A stretch of DNA of 6,192 nt from Anaerolineaceae bacterium (GCA_003501835.1 DNOU01000144.1:1-6192), one strand, 5' to 3'. Shown: positions 1 through 5,927, counted from the first letter of the stretch. Numbers and translations are program-made. The notes: generated from the letters alone by a model not told the origin.

Positions 1-19
1 TGAACTCGCAGGTTTTTAA

Positions 20-478
20 TTAATCCAACTCTTTACGCTTCCACAACCAGAAGATCAATGCCACGATGGGTGCGTTGACGCTGAAGAATGCCAACGGGAA
101 CCCGCCGCCCATGATCAGACTGACCAGGATCACATACCCCAGGCCAATCGAGGATGCAACCAGCGCGCGCACTTTGCCGGCCATCAATCCTTCGAGCGCT
201 GAAGCGCTGAAAAGGATGTTCAGTGAGGTCAGGAAAAAGTAGGTGGACGCTGAGCTTCCCATATCCAGACAGCGATTGAACTCTTTCATGGTCAATTCAG
301 GTGCATCGCTGCCGGGGGTTTTGCGCAGGTCATAGTTCAGGTTGCATTGTTCCAGTTCACGCTGCATGGGATTGATGCTGGAGATGACGAAATTGAGCGG
401 TACTGCCACCAGGATCAGGACAAACACCACCCATACCAGCCAGGAGCGCCGTTTTTTGGTGAGAGAATCGTCTGGCAT
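20..478 (-). CDS. Small four-helix membrane protein, unknown function
   Basis: The product is 152 residues and I do not recognise its family. The N-terminus is basic (KKRR at 8-11) and is followed by a hydrophobic helix at about 13-33. A polar stretch at about 36-75 carries two cysteines (C45 and C70). Further hydrophobic segments lie at about 79-97, 103-123 and 127-146, and the tail is charged (KRKELD). The basic N-terminus and polar loop suggest that the 36-75 segment is outside the membrane, where the cysteines could form a disulfide; this is inference. The reading frame stays open upstream to 652, but that extension overlaps the preceding ADP-ribosylglycohydrolase gene in another frame and is Arg/His-rich and non-protein-like. 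The ATG at 476-478 is therefore the chosen start, 20 bp after the upstream stop. Only a weak G-rich ribosome-binding site precedes it. It is probably the last gene of the operon visible here. Whether it works with its neighbours is unknown. Confidence 0.75.
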   Translation of the reverse strand: MPDDSLTKKRRSWLVWVVFVLILVAVPLNFVISSINPMQRELEQCNLNYDLRKTPGSDAPELTMKEFNRCLDMGSSASTYFFLTSLNILFSASALEGLMAGKVRALVASSIGLGYVILVSLIMGGGFPLAFFSVNAPIVALIFWLWKRKELD

Positions 479-498
479 GGGTATGTTCGATCCCCGGG

Positions 499-1275
499 TC
501 ACGCCGCTGCTCTCACATATTTGTCCATGAATCGCCGGGTAATGCTGCTGAGAGGCTCGTCCAGGTACGTGTACACCTGTTCTTCGATCTCTGCAGGGAT
601 GCCGTAAAAAGCCTGGGCAATGCCGCCGGTGATACAGGTGAGCGTATCGCAATCTCCACCCAGGGATACGGCTTTACGGATGGCATCCTCAAAATCATTG
701 GATTCCAGGAAGGCGGTGATCGCTTCTGGAACGGTACCCTGGCAGGAAATATCATAGGTGTATCCAGGGCGGATTTCCTCCAGGATGCGTGAAAGGTCAT
801 AGCCAAAGACGGAGGTGATGTAATCGCGGATTTCGGTCTTGGAACTTCCGGAGCGTGCCAGGAAGACAGCTGCCGCGGTTGCCTGACCACCCTTGATACC
901 CTCGGGGTGATTGTGCGTCACTTCTGTGAACTCTTGCGCCTTCCTCAAGGTTTCTTCGAGGGTGGAGTAGGCGAACCCAGCCGGGCTGATGCGCATGGCT
1001 GCGCCATTGCCCCACGAGTTGTACGGTGCGGTTTCACTCGAGATAGCCCAGGCGGAAAATTGACTGCCAAAGCCGGCATATGGGTAGGCACGATAATACT
1101 TCTTAAGAAGGGTCACGTAGTCAGTATCGTTCAGGATGGCATCAGCGAGTGCAACCGTAAGCACACTGTCATCGGTGAAGTGGCAGCGCGGGCCGAAGAG
1201 CGGGAAGTCCGTGGTCTTGATATTATGCCATTCATAGATGGATCCGATGATATCACCTGCCAGGGCGCCGATCAT
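499..1275 (-). CDS. ADP-ribosylglycohydrolase family protein (DraG/ARH-like)
   Basis: This is a 258-residue member of the ADP-ribosylglycohydrolase fold, an all-helical enzyme with two Mg ions that cleaves ADP-ribose from modified targets. Visible hallmarks are GDIIGSIYEW at 8-16 onward, the metal motif FTDDS at 33-37 (T34, D35, D36), GNGAAMRISPAG at 89-100, HNHPEGIKGGQATA at 121-134, and the second metal motif GGDCDT at 206-211 (D208, D210, T211). All expected metal ligands are present, so it should be active. No signal peptide is visible, so it should be cytosolic. The family removes ADP-ribose from arginine (DraG, ARH1), serine (ARH3) or other acceptors, and the substrate cannot be read from the sequence. 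Its ATG overlaps the TGA of the upstream ATL gene as ATGA, and AAGGGG lies 5 nt before the start, so translational coupling is likely. The family call is secure; the target is not. Confidence 0.93.
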   Translation of the reverse strand: MIGALAGDIIGSIYEWHNIKTTDFPLFGPRCHFTDDSVLTVALADAILNDTDYVTLLKKYYRAYPYAGFGSQFSAWAISSETAPYNSWGNGAAMRISPAGFAYSTLEETLRKAQEFTEVTHNHPEGIKGGQATAAAVFLARSGSSKTEIRDYITSVFGYDLSRILEEIRPGYTYDISCQGTVPEAITAFLESNDFEDAIRKAVSLGGDCDTLTCITGGIAQAFYGIPAEIEEQVYTYLDEPLSSITRRFMDKYVRAAA

Positions 1276-1637
1276 TTTGTCCCCTTCTTGAGTTTGAACG
1301 ATGATGGTGCACCCAGCCAGCCAAAACGGAAGAAATCAATCACACCATCCTCGTCGAATTCGACGCCTTCCTGCTCGAGCAGGCTGCGCTGCATATTGAT
1401 GCCGTAATCGCCTGTCAATGCGACCCTGCCCTGTGAATTGACCACCCGGTACCAGGGCACTTCATCGCCGTCCGGCCGGTCGCGCAGGGCAGCCAGCGCA
1501 AAGCCGATCATCTGCGCTGAACAATGCCCCACGATCTTTGAGATCTGACCGTAACTGGCAATCCGCCCTTCCGGGATCTGGCGGATGGCATCGTAGATAC
1601 GGTCAAACAACTTGGGCTCGTTATTCTCAGTGGACAT
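1272..1637 (-). CDS. Alkyltransferase-like (ATL) protein, MGMT family without the catalytic cysteine
   Basis: The 121-residue protein covers the DNA-binding domain of O6-alkylguanine-DNA alkyltransferases: IPEGRIASYGQISKIVG at 21-37, then the active-site strand PWYRVVNSQG at 61-70. True alkyltransferases have PCHRV, with a cysteine that accepts the alkyl group. Here W62 replaces it, which defines the ATL class. ATL proteins bind alkylated guanine in DNA, flip it out without repairing it, and pass the lesion to nucleotide excision repair. The base-flipping tyrosine position is kept (Y29 in ASYGQ). The usual arginine finger appears to be Q42 (SAQMIG, where relatives typically have AR.VG), and the residue after the Trp is Y63 rather than the common His. 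The C-terminal FFRFGW resembles the aromatic C-terminus of ATLs. No Shine-Dalgarno site precedes the ATG, and a -10 box is nearly adjacent. It is the first gene of the operon, coupled to the ADP-ribosylglycohydrolase. Confidence 0.9.
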   Translation of the reverse strand: MSTENNEPKLFDRIYDAIRQIPEGRIASYGQISKIVGHCSAQMIGFALAALRDRPDGDEVPWYRVVNSQGRVALTGDYGINMQRSLLEQEGVEFDEDGVIDFFRFGWLGAPSSFKLKKGTK

Positions 1638-1643
1638 ATATAC

Positions 1644-1672
1644 ATTATACAGAATTGGGAAAGTCGATAAAA
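1644..1672 (-). promoter_or_regulatory. Promoter of the minus-strand ATL operon, probably leaderless
   Basis: On the minus strand a perfect TATAAT occupies 1649-1644, and only six bases separate it from the ATG at 1637. Transcription would normally start about 7 nt after the box, at or next to the A of the ATG. No Shine-Dalgarno sequence is visible in the preceding 25 bases, which fits a leaderless mRNA. The -35 element is weak: the best candidate is TTTATC with a 16-bp spacer. The box is seen directly; promoter activity is inferred. Confidence 0.6.
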
Positions 1673-1698
1673 GCGGTAACGGGAATCAGCTGGCATTA

Positions 1699-1749
1699 TT
1701 GAAAGGTGATCGTGCAATAAGCAGCCGAGCCGCAAAAATATCCTTTCAA
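1699..1749. repeat. Spaced perfect inverted repeat in the divergent intergenic region
   Basis: TTGAAAGG at 1699-1706 is matched by its exact reverse complement CCTTTCAA at 1742-1749, with 35 bp between them. It lies between the divergent ATL and membrane-protein genes, about 50-110 bp upstream of the ATL -10 box. It could be a pair of binding sites for a regulator, but 8-bp arms can occur by chance. Confidence 0.3.
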
Positions 1750-1777
1750 AAACGACTCCCACTCTTCACAATACGAT

Positions 1778-1783
1778 TACAAT
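1778..1783 (+). promoter_or_regulatory. Possible -10 box for the rightward operon
   Basis: TACAAT at 1778-1783 matches the -10 consensus at five of six positions. It would start transcription near 1790, giving a leader of about 80 nt before the ATG at 1869. A convincing -35 hexamer at the right distance is not visible, so this is tentative. Confidence 0.3.
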
Positions 1784-1813
1784 CATGGGTGGAGGGCTAT
1801 TCCTGCCGGACAA

Positions 1814-1829
1814 AGATCTGTTGAGATCT
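1814..1829 (+). repeat. Small hairpin, AGATCT repeated around a GTTG loop
   Basis: AGATCT, itself a palindrome, occurs at 1814-1819 and 1824-1829 with GTTG between. The RNA could form a 6-bp stem with a four-base loop in the presumed leader of the rightward operon. No U tract follows, so it does not look like a terminator. Confidence 0.35.
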
Positions 1830-1868
1830 GACCCCGGTACAGAAAAATGTCTTCCTGGAACATCAACC

Positions 1869-2306
1869 ATGACGCCCAGACGACCGCTCCTGCTTTACCT
1901 GATGCTGCTGGCATTTGCCTTACTGGCTATTGTCAACTGCCTGCAATGGGTGCAGGCGTTGCAAAGCGCCAGCTGGTTAAAGATATTCGGGTATTTCCCT
2001 TCACCCATCTACGCTGTCTTTGAAGGATTCTTCTTCATGCTGCTGTTCATGGCAAACCTGATCTCACTTTGGTTCCGCATGTCTTATGCGCCGCGACTTG
2101 GAGGTCTCAGCCTTGCAGTCTACGTTGGCTGGTCCTGGATCAACCGGCTCTGGTTGACCACAAACCCAATCCCTTTTGTAAACCAGCTTTTTGCCCTGGG
2201 GGTTTCTTTGATCCTATTGCTCCTGGCGGAATTCTCGCTTTTTTTGCTTGAACCCTTTATGCATCGCGGGGATGTGATGCAGGAAATGGAGGAGAAAAAT
2301 GACTGA
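1869..2306 (+). CDS. Small polytopic membrane protein, unknown function
   Basis: The product is 145 residues and I do not recognise its family. Four hydrophobic segments are visible, at about 8-27, 48-69, 77-95 and 102-127, joined by short loops rich in aromatics and prolines (GYFPSPIYAVFEG at 41-53; NPIPFVNQ at 99-106). The C-terminus is acidic and polar (MQEMEEKND) and is probably cytoplasmic. The frame is open back to an ATG at 1785, but the extra 28 residues are hydrophilic and unlike a membrane-protein start. The ATG at 1869 directly precedes the basic MTPRR and the first helix, so it is preferred. The ribosome-binding site is poor (TGGA about 10 nt upstream), which leaves the start uncertain. 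Its last 8 bases overlap the CYTH gene, and that gene's ribosome-binding site lies inside this coding region, so the two are probably translated together. Confidence 0.7.
   Translation: MTPRRPLLLYLMLLAFALLAIVNCLQWVQALQSASWLKIFGYFPSPIYAVFEGFFFMLLFMANLISLWFRMSYAPRLGGLSLAVYVGWSWINRLWLTTNPIPFVNQLFALGVSLILLLLAEFSLFLLEPFMHRGDVMQEMEEKND
2288..2294 (+). promoter_or_regulatory. Strong ribosome-binding site of the CYTH gene inside the upstream gene
   Basis: GGAGGAG lies 4 nt before the ATG at 2299 and within the last codons of the preceding membrane-protein gene. It fixes the CYTH start and supports coupled translation across the 8-bp gene overlap. Confidence 0.75.
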
Positions 2307-2925
2307 TCAATATCTGGAAGTGGAAGCAAAATTCCTGCTGAATGACCGGGTCGGATACGAGCGCCGGCTGCGAAGCATCGGCGCAAGCCTGGTGCAGCCA
2401 CGCACCCACGAAATGAATTACCGCTTTGATCTCCCTGACCGCAGCCTGTCAAAGGAAAGCCGCGTTTTGCGCCTGAGGCAGGATCAAAATACGGTCATCA
2501 CTTACAAGGATGCTGCACTTCCAAATCAACCTGTGAGCATGCGCCGCGAGATCGAACTGAAAGTCTACGATTTCGATGATGCGAAAAGCCTGCTGGAAGC
2601 ACTGGGTTACCAGGTGTATGTCATCTACGAAAAATACCGCACCATATACACCTTGAACGATCTCGAAATCACCATAGACGAGCTTCCTTACGGTGTTTTC
2701 ACTGAAATCGAGGGGGGGGATGCCCGGCGTATCGAACACACGGCAGCATCCCTTTCGCTGCTTTGGTCGCATCGCATTCTTTCGAGTTACCTGGTCCTCT
2801 TTGAGCACCTTCGGCAAAAGAAAGACCTCAAAGCTCCCAATTTAACCTTTGCCGATTTCAAGGGGTTGTCCATCACCTCAGAGGATCTGGGGATAAAGGC
2901 AGCAGATACCAGTGCATACCTGTAA
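2299..2925 (+). CDS. CYTH-domain protein (class IV adenylate cyclase / triphosphatase family)
   Basis: The 208-residue protein has the full pattern of the CYTH triphosphate-tunnel fold. It shows the opening EVEAK (E7, E9, K11), the basic strand SRVLRLR (R55, R58, R60), ITYKD (K70), RREIELK (R83, E84, E86, K88), EKYR (K112, R114), and the closing ITIDELPYGVFTEIEG with D127, E136 and E138. Acidic residues bind the metals and basic residues hold the triphosphate. Family members include CyaB-type adenylate cyclases, thiamine triphosphatases and inorganic triphosphatases. Length and layout fit the CyaB-like group, but the reaction cannot be decided from sequence. A 35-residue tail after the domain (about 174-208) includes LTFADFKGL. 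The protein appears soluble. It overlaps the upstream membrane-protein gene by 8 bp and is followed after 33 bp by the M55 peptidase gene, so all three probably share one transcript. Confidence 0.9.
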   Translation: MTDQYLEVEAKFLLNDRVGYERRLRSIGASLVQPRTHEMNYRFDLPDRSLSKESRVLRLRQDQNTVITYKDAALPNQPVSMRREIELKVYDFDDAKSLLEALGYQVYVIYEKYRTIYTLNDLEITIDELPYGVFTEIEGGDARRIEHTAASLSLLWSHRILSSYLVLFEHLRQKKDLKAPNLTFADFKGLSITSEDLGIKAADTSAYL

Positions 2926-2958
2926 AATCAATCAATCTGCAGCGGGAGGAACAAAACA

Positions 2959-3783
2959 ATGAAGGTCTTAATCGCCTGTGACATGGAAGGCATCAGTGGT
3001 GTGGTAAATTGGAATCAGGTCAATCCCACTCACGCAGAATATCAACGTTTTCGCCAGGTCATGACCGGTGATGTGAACGCAGCCATTGAAGGCATTGCCA
3101 ACGCAGGAGCCAATGAGATCCTGGTCACTGACGGACATTGGTTCAGCACCAATATCCTGATCGAGTCCCTGGACAGCAGGGCTCAGTTGAACTGCGGCAG
3201 TCCTTCCCACTTTTCGATGGTGCAGGGTGTGGACAGCGGTGTGGATGCTGCACTTTTCATTGGCTACCATGCCAGGGTGGGAACACTGCATGCCATTCTG
3301 GATCACACCTGGTCCAGCGAACGGGTGTTCAATCTCTGGCTGAACGACCGATTGTGCGGGGAATTTGGCTTGAATGCCGCAATGTGCGGTGCATTTGATG
3401 TGCCGGTGCTCATGGTAAGCGGTGACCAGAGCGTGTGCGCTGAAGCTCGTGATTGGCTGCCCGGCATCCTCACAGCGCAGGTCAAGACCGCAGCCGGAAG
3501 AATGGCTGCCACCTGCCTGCCCCTGGATCAAAGCCGCGCACTCATCAGCACCACCGCTGCTTCGGCAATGTTCCAGTTAAAGGACGGCAAAGCGCCGAAA
3601 CCTTTGAAGATCGAACTGCCGGTGAAGGTGACAGTCGAATTCTTCACCACCTTCATGGCTGACCAGGCCAGCATGCTTCCCGGCAGTGTACGCCTGGATG
3701 GGCGGCGGGTAAGCGTGGAAACCGCTACCGTGCCGGATGCCTACCTGGCTTTCCGCTCTCTGGTCAACCTGGTGTCTGTCTAG
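2959..3783 (+). CDS. M55 family D-aminopeptidase (DppA-like)
   Basis: At 274 residues this matches the length of DppA, the zinc D-aminopeptidase that frees D-amino acids from short peptides such as D-Ala-D-Ala. The metal-binding residues known from the Bacillus enzyme can be placed: D8 and E10 in CDMEG, H60 in VTDGH, H104 in IGYHA, and E135 in CGEFG. A conserved His in LDHTW (H116) corresponds to the catalytic histidine region. No signal peptide is seen, so it should be a cytoplasmic, self-assembling enzyme that probably acts on peptides from cell-wall turnover or uptake. The substrate is inferred from the family only. GGGAGGA 8 nt before the ATG makes a strong ribosome-binding site. There is no peptide-transporter gene beside it, unlike the dpp operon of Bacillus. 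An intrinsic terminator follows the stop codon. Confidence 0.92.
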   Translation: MKVLIACDMEGISGVVNWNQVNPTHAEYQRFRQVMTGDVNAAIEGIANAGANEILVTDGHWFSTNILIESLDSRAQLNCGSPSHFSMVQGVDSGVDAALFIGYHARVGTLHAILDHTWSSERVFNLWLNDRLCGEFGLNAAMCGAFDVPVLMVSGDQSVCAEARDWLPGILTAQVKTAAGRMAATCLPLDQSRALISTTAASAMFQLKDGKAPKPLKIELPVKVTVEFFTTFMADQASMLPGSVRLDGRRVSVETATVPDAYLAFRSLVNLVSV

Positions 3784-3804
3784 TTTGGGGTGTTCTTCGT
3801 CAAA

Positions 3805-3837
3805 CCGGATCCTTGCGAATGGGGATCCGGCTTTTTT
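3805..3837 (+). terminator. Intrinsic terminator after the M55 peptidase gene
   Basis: CCGGATCC at 3805-3812 pairs perfectly with GGATCCGG at 3823-3830. Two G-U pairs extend the stem inward, leaving a six-base loop. One C and then six Ts (3832-3837) follow. It ends the rightward operon and separates it from modB. Confidence 0.9.
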
Positions 3838-3883
3838 ATGATTAATGGATGACATTTTTCGCTGGTGCCGCGTGAGGCAAGTG

Positions 3884-3892
3884 TGATAGAAT
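3884..3892 (+). promoter_or_regulatory. Putative extended -10 promoter of modBA
   Basis: TGATAGAAT at 3884-3892 fits an extended -10 element (TGn followed by TAGAAT). It lies between the upstream terminator and modB and would give a leader of about 40 nt. No clear -35 box is seen at 17 bp spacing. I saw no ModE-like operator or molybdenum-cofactor riboswitch in this short gap. Confidence 0.5.
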
Positions 3893-3938
3893 CCGATAGT
3901 CAATTATTGAGTATTTCTCTTGAAACCAGGAAAATGAG

Positions 3939-4811
3939 ATGATCCAAAAATCGAGCACTTTGATTTCATCGAACATTGAAAGCAATCTGGTAACCCCCAA
4001 AAGCCATCTGAAAAACCGTCAGGCAGGCGGTTCAGCTGAATGGTGGAAGTTGCTCACACTGCCGTTGCTGGTCTTTATTACCCTCCCCATCCTCTCAATC
4101 TTCCTCCGTACGCCAATCAATGATTTCCTGGAGACCCTGAACAAAACTCAGGTGATCCAGGCAGTGAACCTCAGTCTGGTTACTTCCTCGATCACCACTA
4201 GCGTCACCCTGCTCGTGGGTGCTCCTGTGGCGGTGTTGATCTCAAAAAAAGATACCCCTTTACGGCATGTGATCGATACCCTGATGGATCTGCCCACCGT
4301 TCTACCGCCTTCTGTGGCCGGCGTGGCTCTGCTGATGGCTTTCGGCCGCCGGGGGTTGATCGGTCCGCTTCTGGAAAGTCTGGGGATTCACATCCCCTTT
4401 ACCATGGTTGCGGTGATCCTGGCTCAGTTGTTCATTGCCTCCCCGCTTTTCGTCAAAGCTGCAGCCATCGGGTTTTCAGCCATTGATCCCATCCTCATCC
4501 AGGCAGCTGAACTGGATGGTGCCAACCGCTGGCAGATCTTCCGCTACGTGGTATTGCCGCTTTCATGGGCTTCTTTGTTGAGCGGTGGAGTGATGACCTG
4601 GGCGCGTTCATTGGGAGAATTTGGTGCCACGATCATCTTTGCCGGCAATTTCCCCGGTAAGACACAGACCATTCCCCTTGCCATTTACCTGGGGTTTGAA
4701 ATTGACATGAAGGTGGCGCTCACCCTGGCAGCCATCATGGTGTGCATCTCATTCCTGACCCTTGCGCTCGTCAAGGGAGTTCTGCACAAACGCCTCGAAC
4801 CAGAAAATTAA
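3939..4811 (+). CDS. modB: Molybdate-type ABC transporter permease (ModB)
   Basis: The 290-residue inner-membrane permease forms the channel of a molybdate (or tungstate) importer. About six hydrophobic segments are visible, at roughly 35-57, 76-101, 118-136, 153-178, 207-230 and 255-282. The family signature DLPTVLPPSVAGVALL lies at 117-132. The EAA-type loop that docks the ATPase spans about 189-208 (AAELDGANRWQIFRYVVLPL), followed by ARSLGEFGATIIFAGN at 222-237, typical of ModB. The first 34 residues are polar and Ser/Asn-rich, a longer lead than usual before the first helix. AGGA 7 nt upstream supports the ATG at 3939. An overlapping two-codon ORF begins at 3934. It is followed after 65 bp by modA; no ATPase gene is adjacent. 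Anion specificity is inferred from the family. Confidence 0.93.
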   Translation: MIQKSSTLISSNIESNLVTPKSHLKNRQAGGSAEWWKLLTLPLLVFITLPILSIFLRTPINDFLETLNKTQVIQAVNLSLVTSSITTSVTLLVGAPVAVLISKKDTPLRHVIDTLMDLPTVLPPSVAGVALLMAFGRRGLIGPLLESLGIHIPFTMVAVILAQLFIASPLFVKAAAIGFSAIDPILIQAAELDGANRWQIFRYVVLPLSWASLLSGGVMTWARSLGEFGATIIFAGNFPGKTQTIPLAIYLGFEIDMKVALTLAAIMVCISFLTLALVKGVLHKRLEPEN

Positions 4812-4876
4812 GCTCAGAAGGATCACTCAGATTCTTCACCCGGTAAGCAAATTTCATTCACAGAGGAGCCCTAAAG

Positions 4877-5707
4877 ATGCGCCAAAGATTCATTTCCCTT
4901 GCAATTCTTCTCACATTCGTTCTTGCCGCCGGCTGCAGCTCTGCAGCCCCTTCCACACCTGTCACTGCTTCCCCCACCGCCATCCCCGGGGTAAACCTGA
5001 CGGTTATGGCAGCGGCATCATTGACCGAATCCTTCACCGAGATTGGCAGCCTGTTTGAAGCGCAGCACCCCGGCGTCAAAGTGGCATTCAATTTTGCCGG
5101 CTCCCAACAACTGGTGGAACAACTCACCCAGGGGGCGGATGCCGATGTCTTTGCCAGTGCCAGTATGAAATACATGAAGTCTGCAATCGATGCGGGGCTT
5201 GTGAAAGCGACTGAATCGCAAATTTTTGCCAGGAATCTTCTGGTGGTCATTTACCCCCGCGGGAACACGCCAGGGATTACCTCTTTAGAGGATCTTGCCA
5301 AACCCGGCATCAAACTGGTTCTGGCAGCTCAGGCGGTGCCGGTGGGACAATACTCAATGGAATTTTTGGACAAAGCGGTCATGGACGCCGCTTTTGGTCC
5401 TTCCTACAAAGATGCTGTGCTCAAGAATGTGGTTTCGTATGAGGATAATGTCAAGGCGGTGTTGACCAAAATAGCACTCGGTGAGGCTGACGCCGGAATC
5501 GTCTATGTCACTGACATCAGTGGCGACGCCAAAGACAGGGTCGGCACCATCGCAATCCCTGACGCTCTGAACACCATTGCCACATACCCGATGGCTGCAC
5601 TCAGTGCCAGCAAGAGCCCTGATCTGGCAAACGCCTTTGTCAATTTTGTGCTCTCCCCCGAAGGACAGGCTGTGATGGAAAGATACGGTTTTTCAAGCCC
5701 CAAATAA
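4877..5707 (+). CDS. modA: Molybdate-type ABC transporter substrate-binding lipoprotein (ModA)
   Basis: The 276-residue protein captures oxyanions outside the membrane and delivers them to ModB. It begins with a lipoprotein signal peptide: a basic start, a hydrophobic core at about 5-18, and the lipobox LAAGC with C20 as the lipid-anchored residue. A Ser/Thr/Pro/Ala linker follows at 21-38. The binding domain carries MAAASLTESF (S48), FNFAGSQQLVEQL (S76), GADADVFASA (87-96), VPVGQYS (154-160), and EADAGIVYVTD with Y210, which match the ModA anion-binding positions, and it ends with SPEGQAVMERYGF. Lipid anchoring rather than periplasmic release fits a bacterium with a single membrane or with lipoprotein-based importers. 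AGAGGAG 8 nt before the ATG sets the start. The order permease then binding protein is the reverse of the classical modABC. Tungstate cannot be excluded as the ligand. Confidence 0.95.
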   Translation: MRQRFISLAILLTFVLAAGCSSAAPSTPVTASPTAIPGVNLTVMAAASLTESFTEIGSLFEAQHPGVKVAFNFAGSQQLVEQLTQGADADVFASASMKYMKSAIDAGLVKATESQIFARNLLVVIYPRGNTPGITSLEDLAKPGIKLVLAAQAVPVGQYSMEFLDKAVMDAAFGPSYKDAVLKNVVSYEDNVKAVLTKIALGEADAGIVYVTDISGDAKDRVGTIAIPDALNTIATYPMAALSASKSPDLANAFVNFVLSPEGQAVMERYGFSSPK

Positions 5708-5720
5708 ATCCAAACCGTGT
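5683..5720 (+). repeat. Inverted repeat spanning the modA stop codon
   Basis: ACGGTTT at 5685-5691 pairs with AAACCGT at 5712-5718, with a 20-nt loop containing the TAA stop. One G-U and one A-U pair extend the stem outward. No U tract follows. It might stabilise the 3' end of the transcript, but its role is unknown. Confidence 0.35.
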
Positions 5721-5778
5721 GAGAGATGGATCGCTGACCATTATCCGCATCCCAATCGAGTCATTCCGCCATTCCCGG

Positions 5779-5795
5779 ACTCCCCCTTCGGGAGT
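5779..5795 (+). repeat. GC-rich hairpin downstream of modA
   Basis: ACTCCC at 5779-5784 pairs with GGGAGT at 5790-5795 across a five-base loop. It sits 71 bp after the modA stop and could help end that transcript, but no run of Ts follows, so it is not a standard intrinsic terminator. Confidence 0.4.
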
Positions 5796-5905
5796 GGTGC
5801 TTGATTCCTTCCAAACTTAAGAAGCATCACGGCGCTGCAAGCCTGCCAATTTCTTACGGACGTGGATATCACTCTCAAATTTCACTCCAATCACTGGTTT
5901 CTGAG

Positions 5906-5927
5906 AATTTTTAAAATTGTTTCGAAA
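5906..5927. other. AT-rich palindromic stretch upstream of dnaE
   Basis: AATTTTTAAAATT at 5906-5918 is a perfect palindrome around its central base, and TTTCGAAA at 5920-5927 is a second. They lie about 40-60 bp upstream of the dnaE -10 box, where an UP element or regulator site would be placed. The function is not established. Confidence 0.3.

Noticed and set aside
479..652. In-frame upstream extension of the last minus-strand gene
   Set aside because: It overlaps the 3' end of the ADP-ribosylglycohydrolase gene and its translation is rich in Arg, His and Cys, as expected from an off-frame reading; the ATG at 478 directly precedes a normal membrane-protein N-terminus.
907..1407. 166-codon plus-strand ORF antisense to the ATL and ADP-ribosylglycohydrolase genes
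   Set aside because: It covers two well-supported genes on the opposite strand and shows no recognisable domain; it is a shadow frame.
1785..1868. Upstream ATG for the rightward membrane protein
   Set aside because: The extra 28 residues look non-coding, the ATG sits on a possible -10 box, and no ribosome-binding site precedes it.
2968..3531. 187-codon minus-strand ORF inside the M55 peptidase gene
   Set aside because: It is antisense to a gene with full catalytic motifs and its composition is Cys/His-rich without domain features.
3577..3903. Minus-strand ORF across the M55 gene end and terminator
   Set aside because: It reads through the terminator stem and has no ribosome-binding site or recognisable family.
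3838..3938. Molybdenum-cofactor riboswitch or ModE operator ahead of modB
   Set aside because: The gap is only about 100 bp, and I could not see the paired elements or an operator-like palindrome there.
5779..5795. Intrinsic terminator after modA
   Set aside because: The stem is good but the following bases contain no T run, so it is recorded only as a hairpin.
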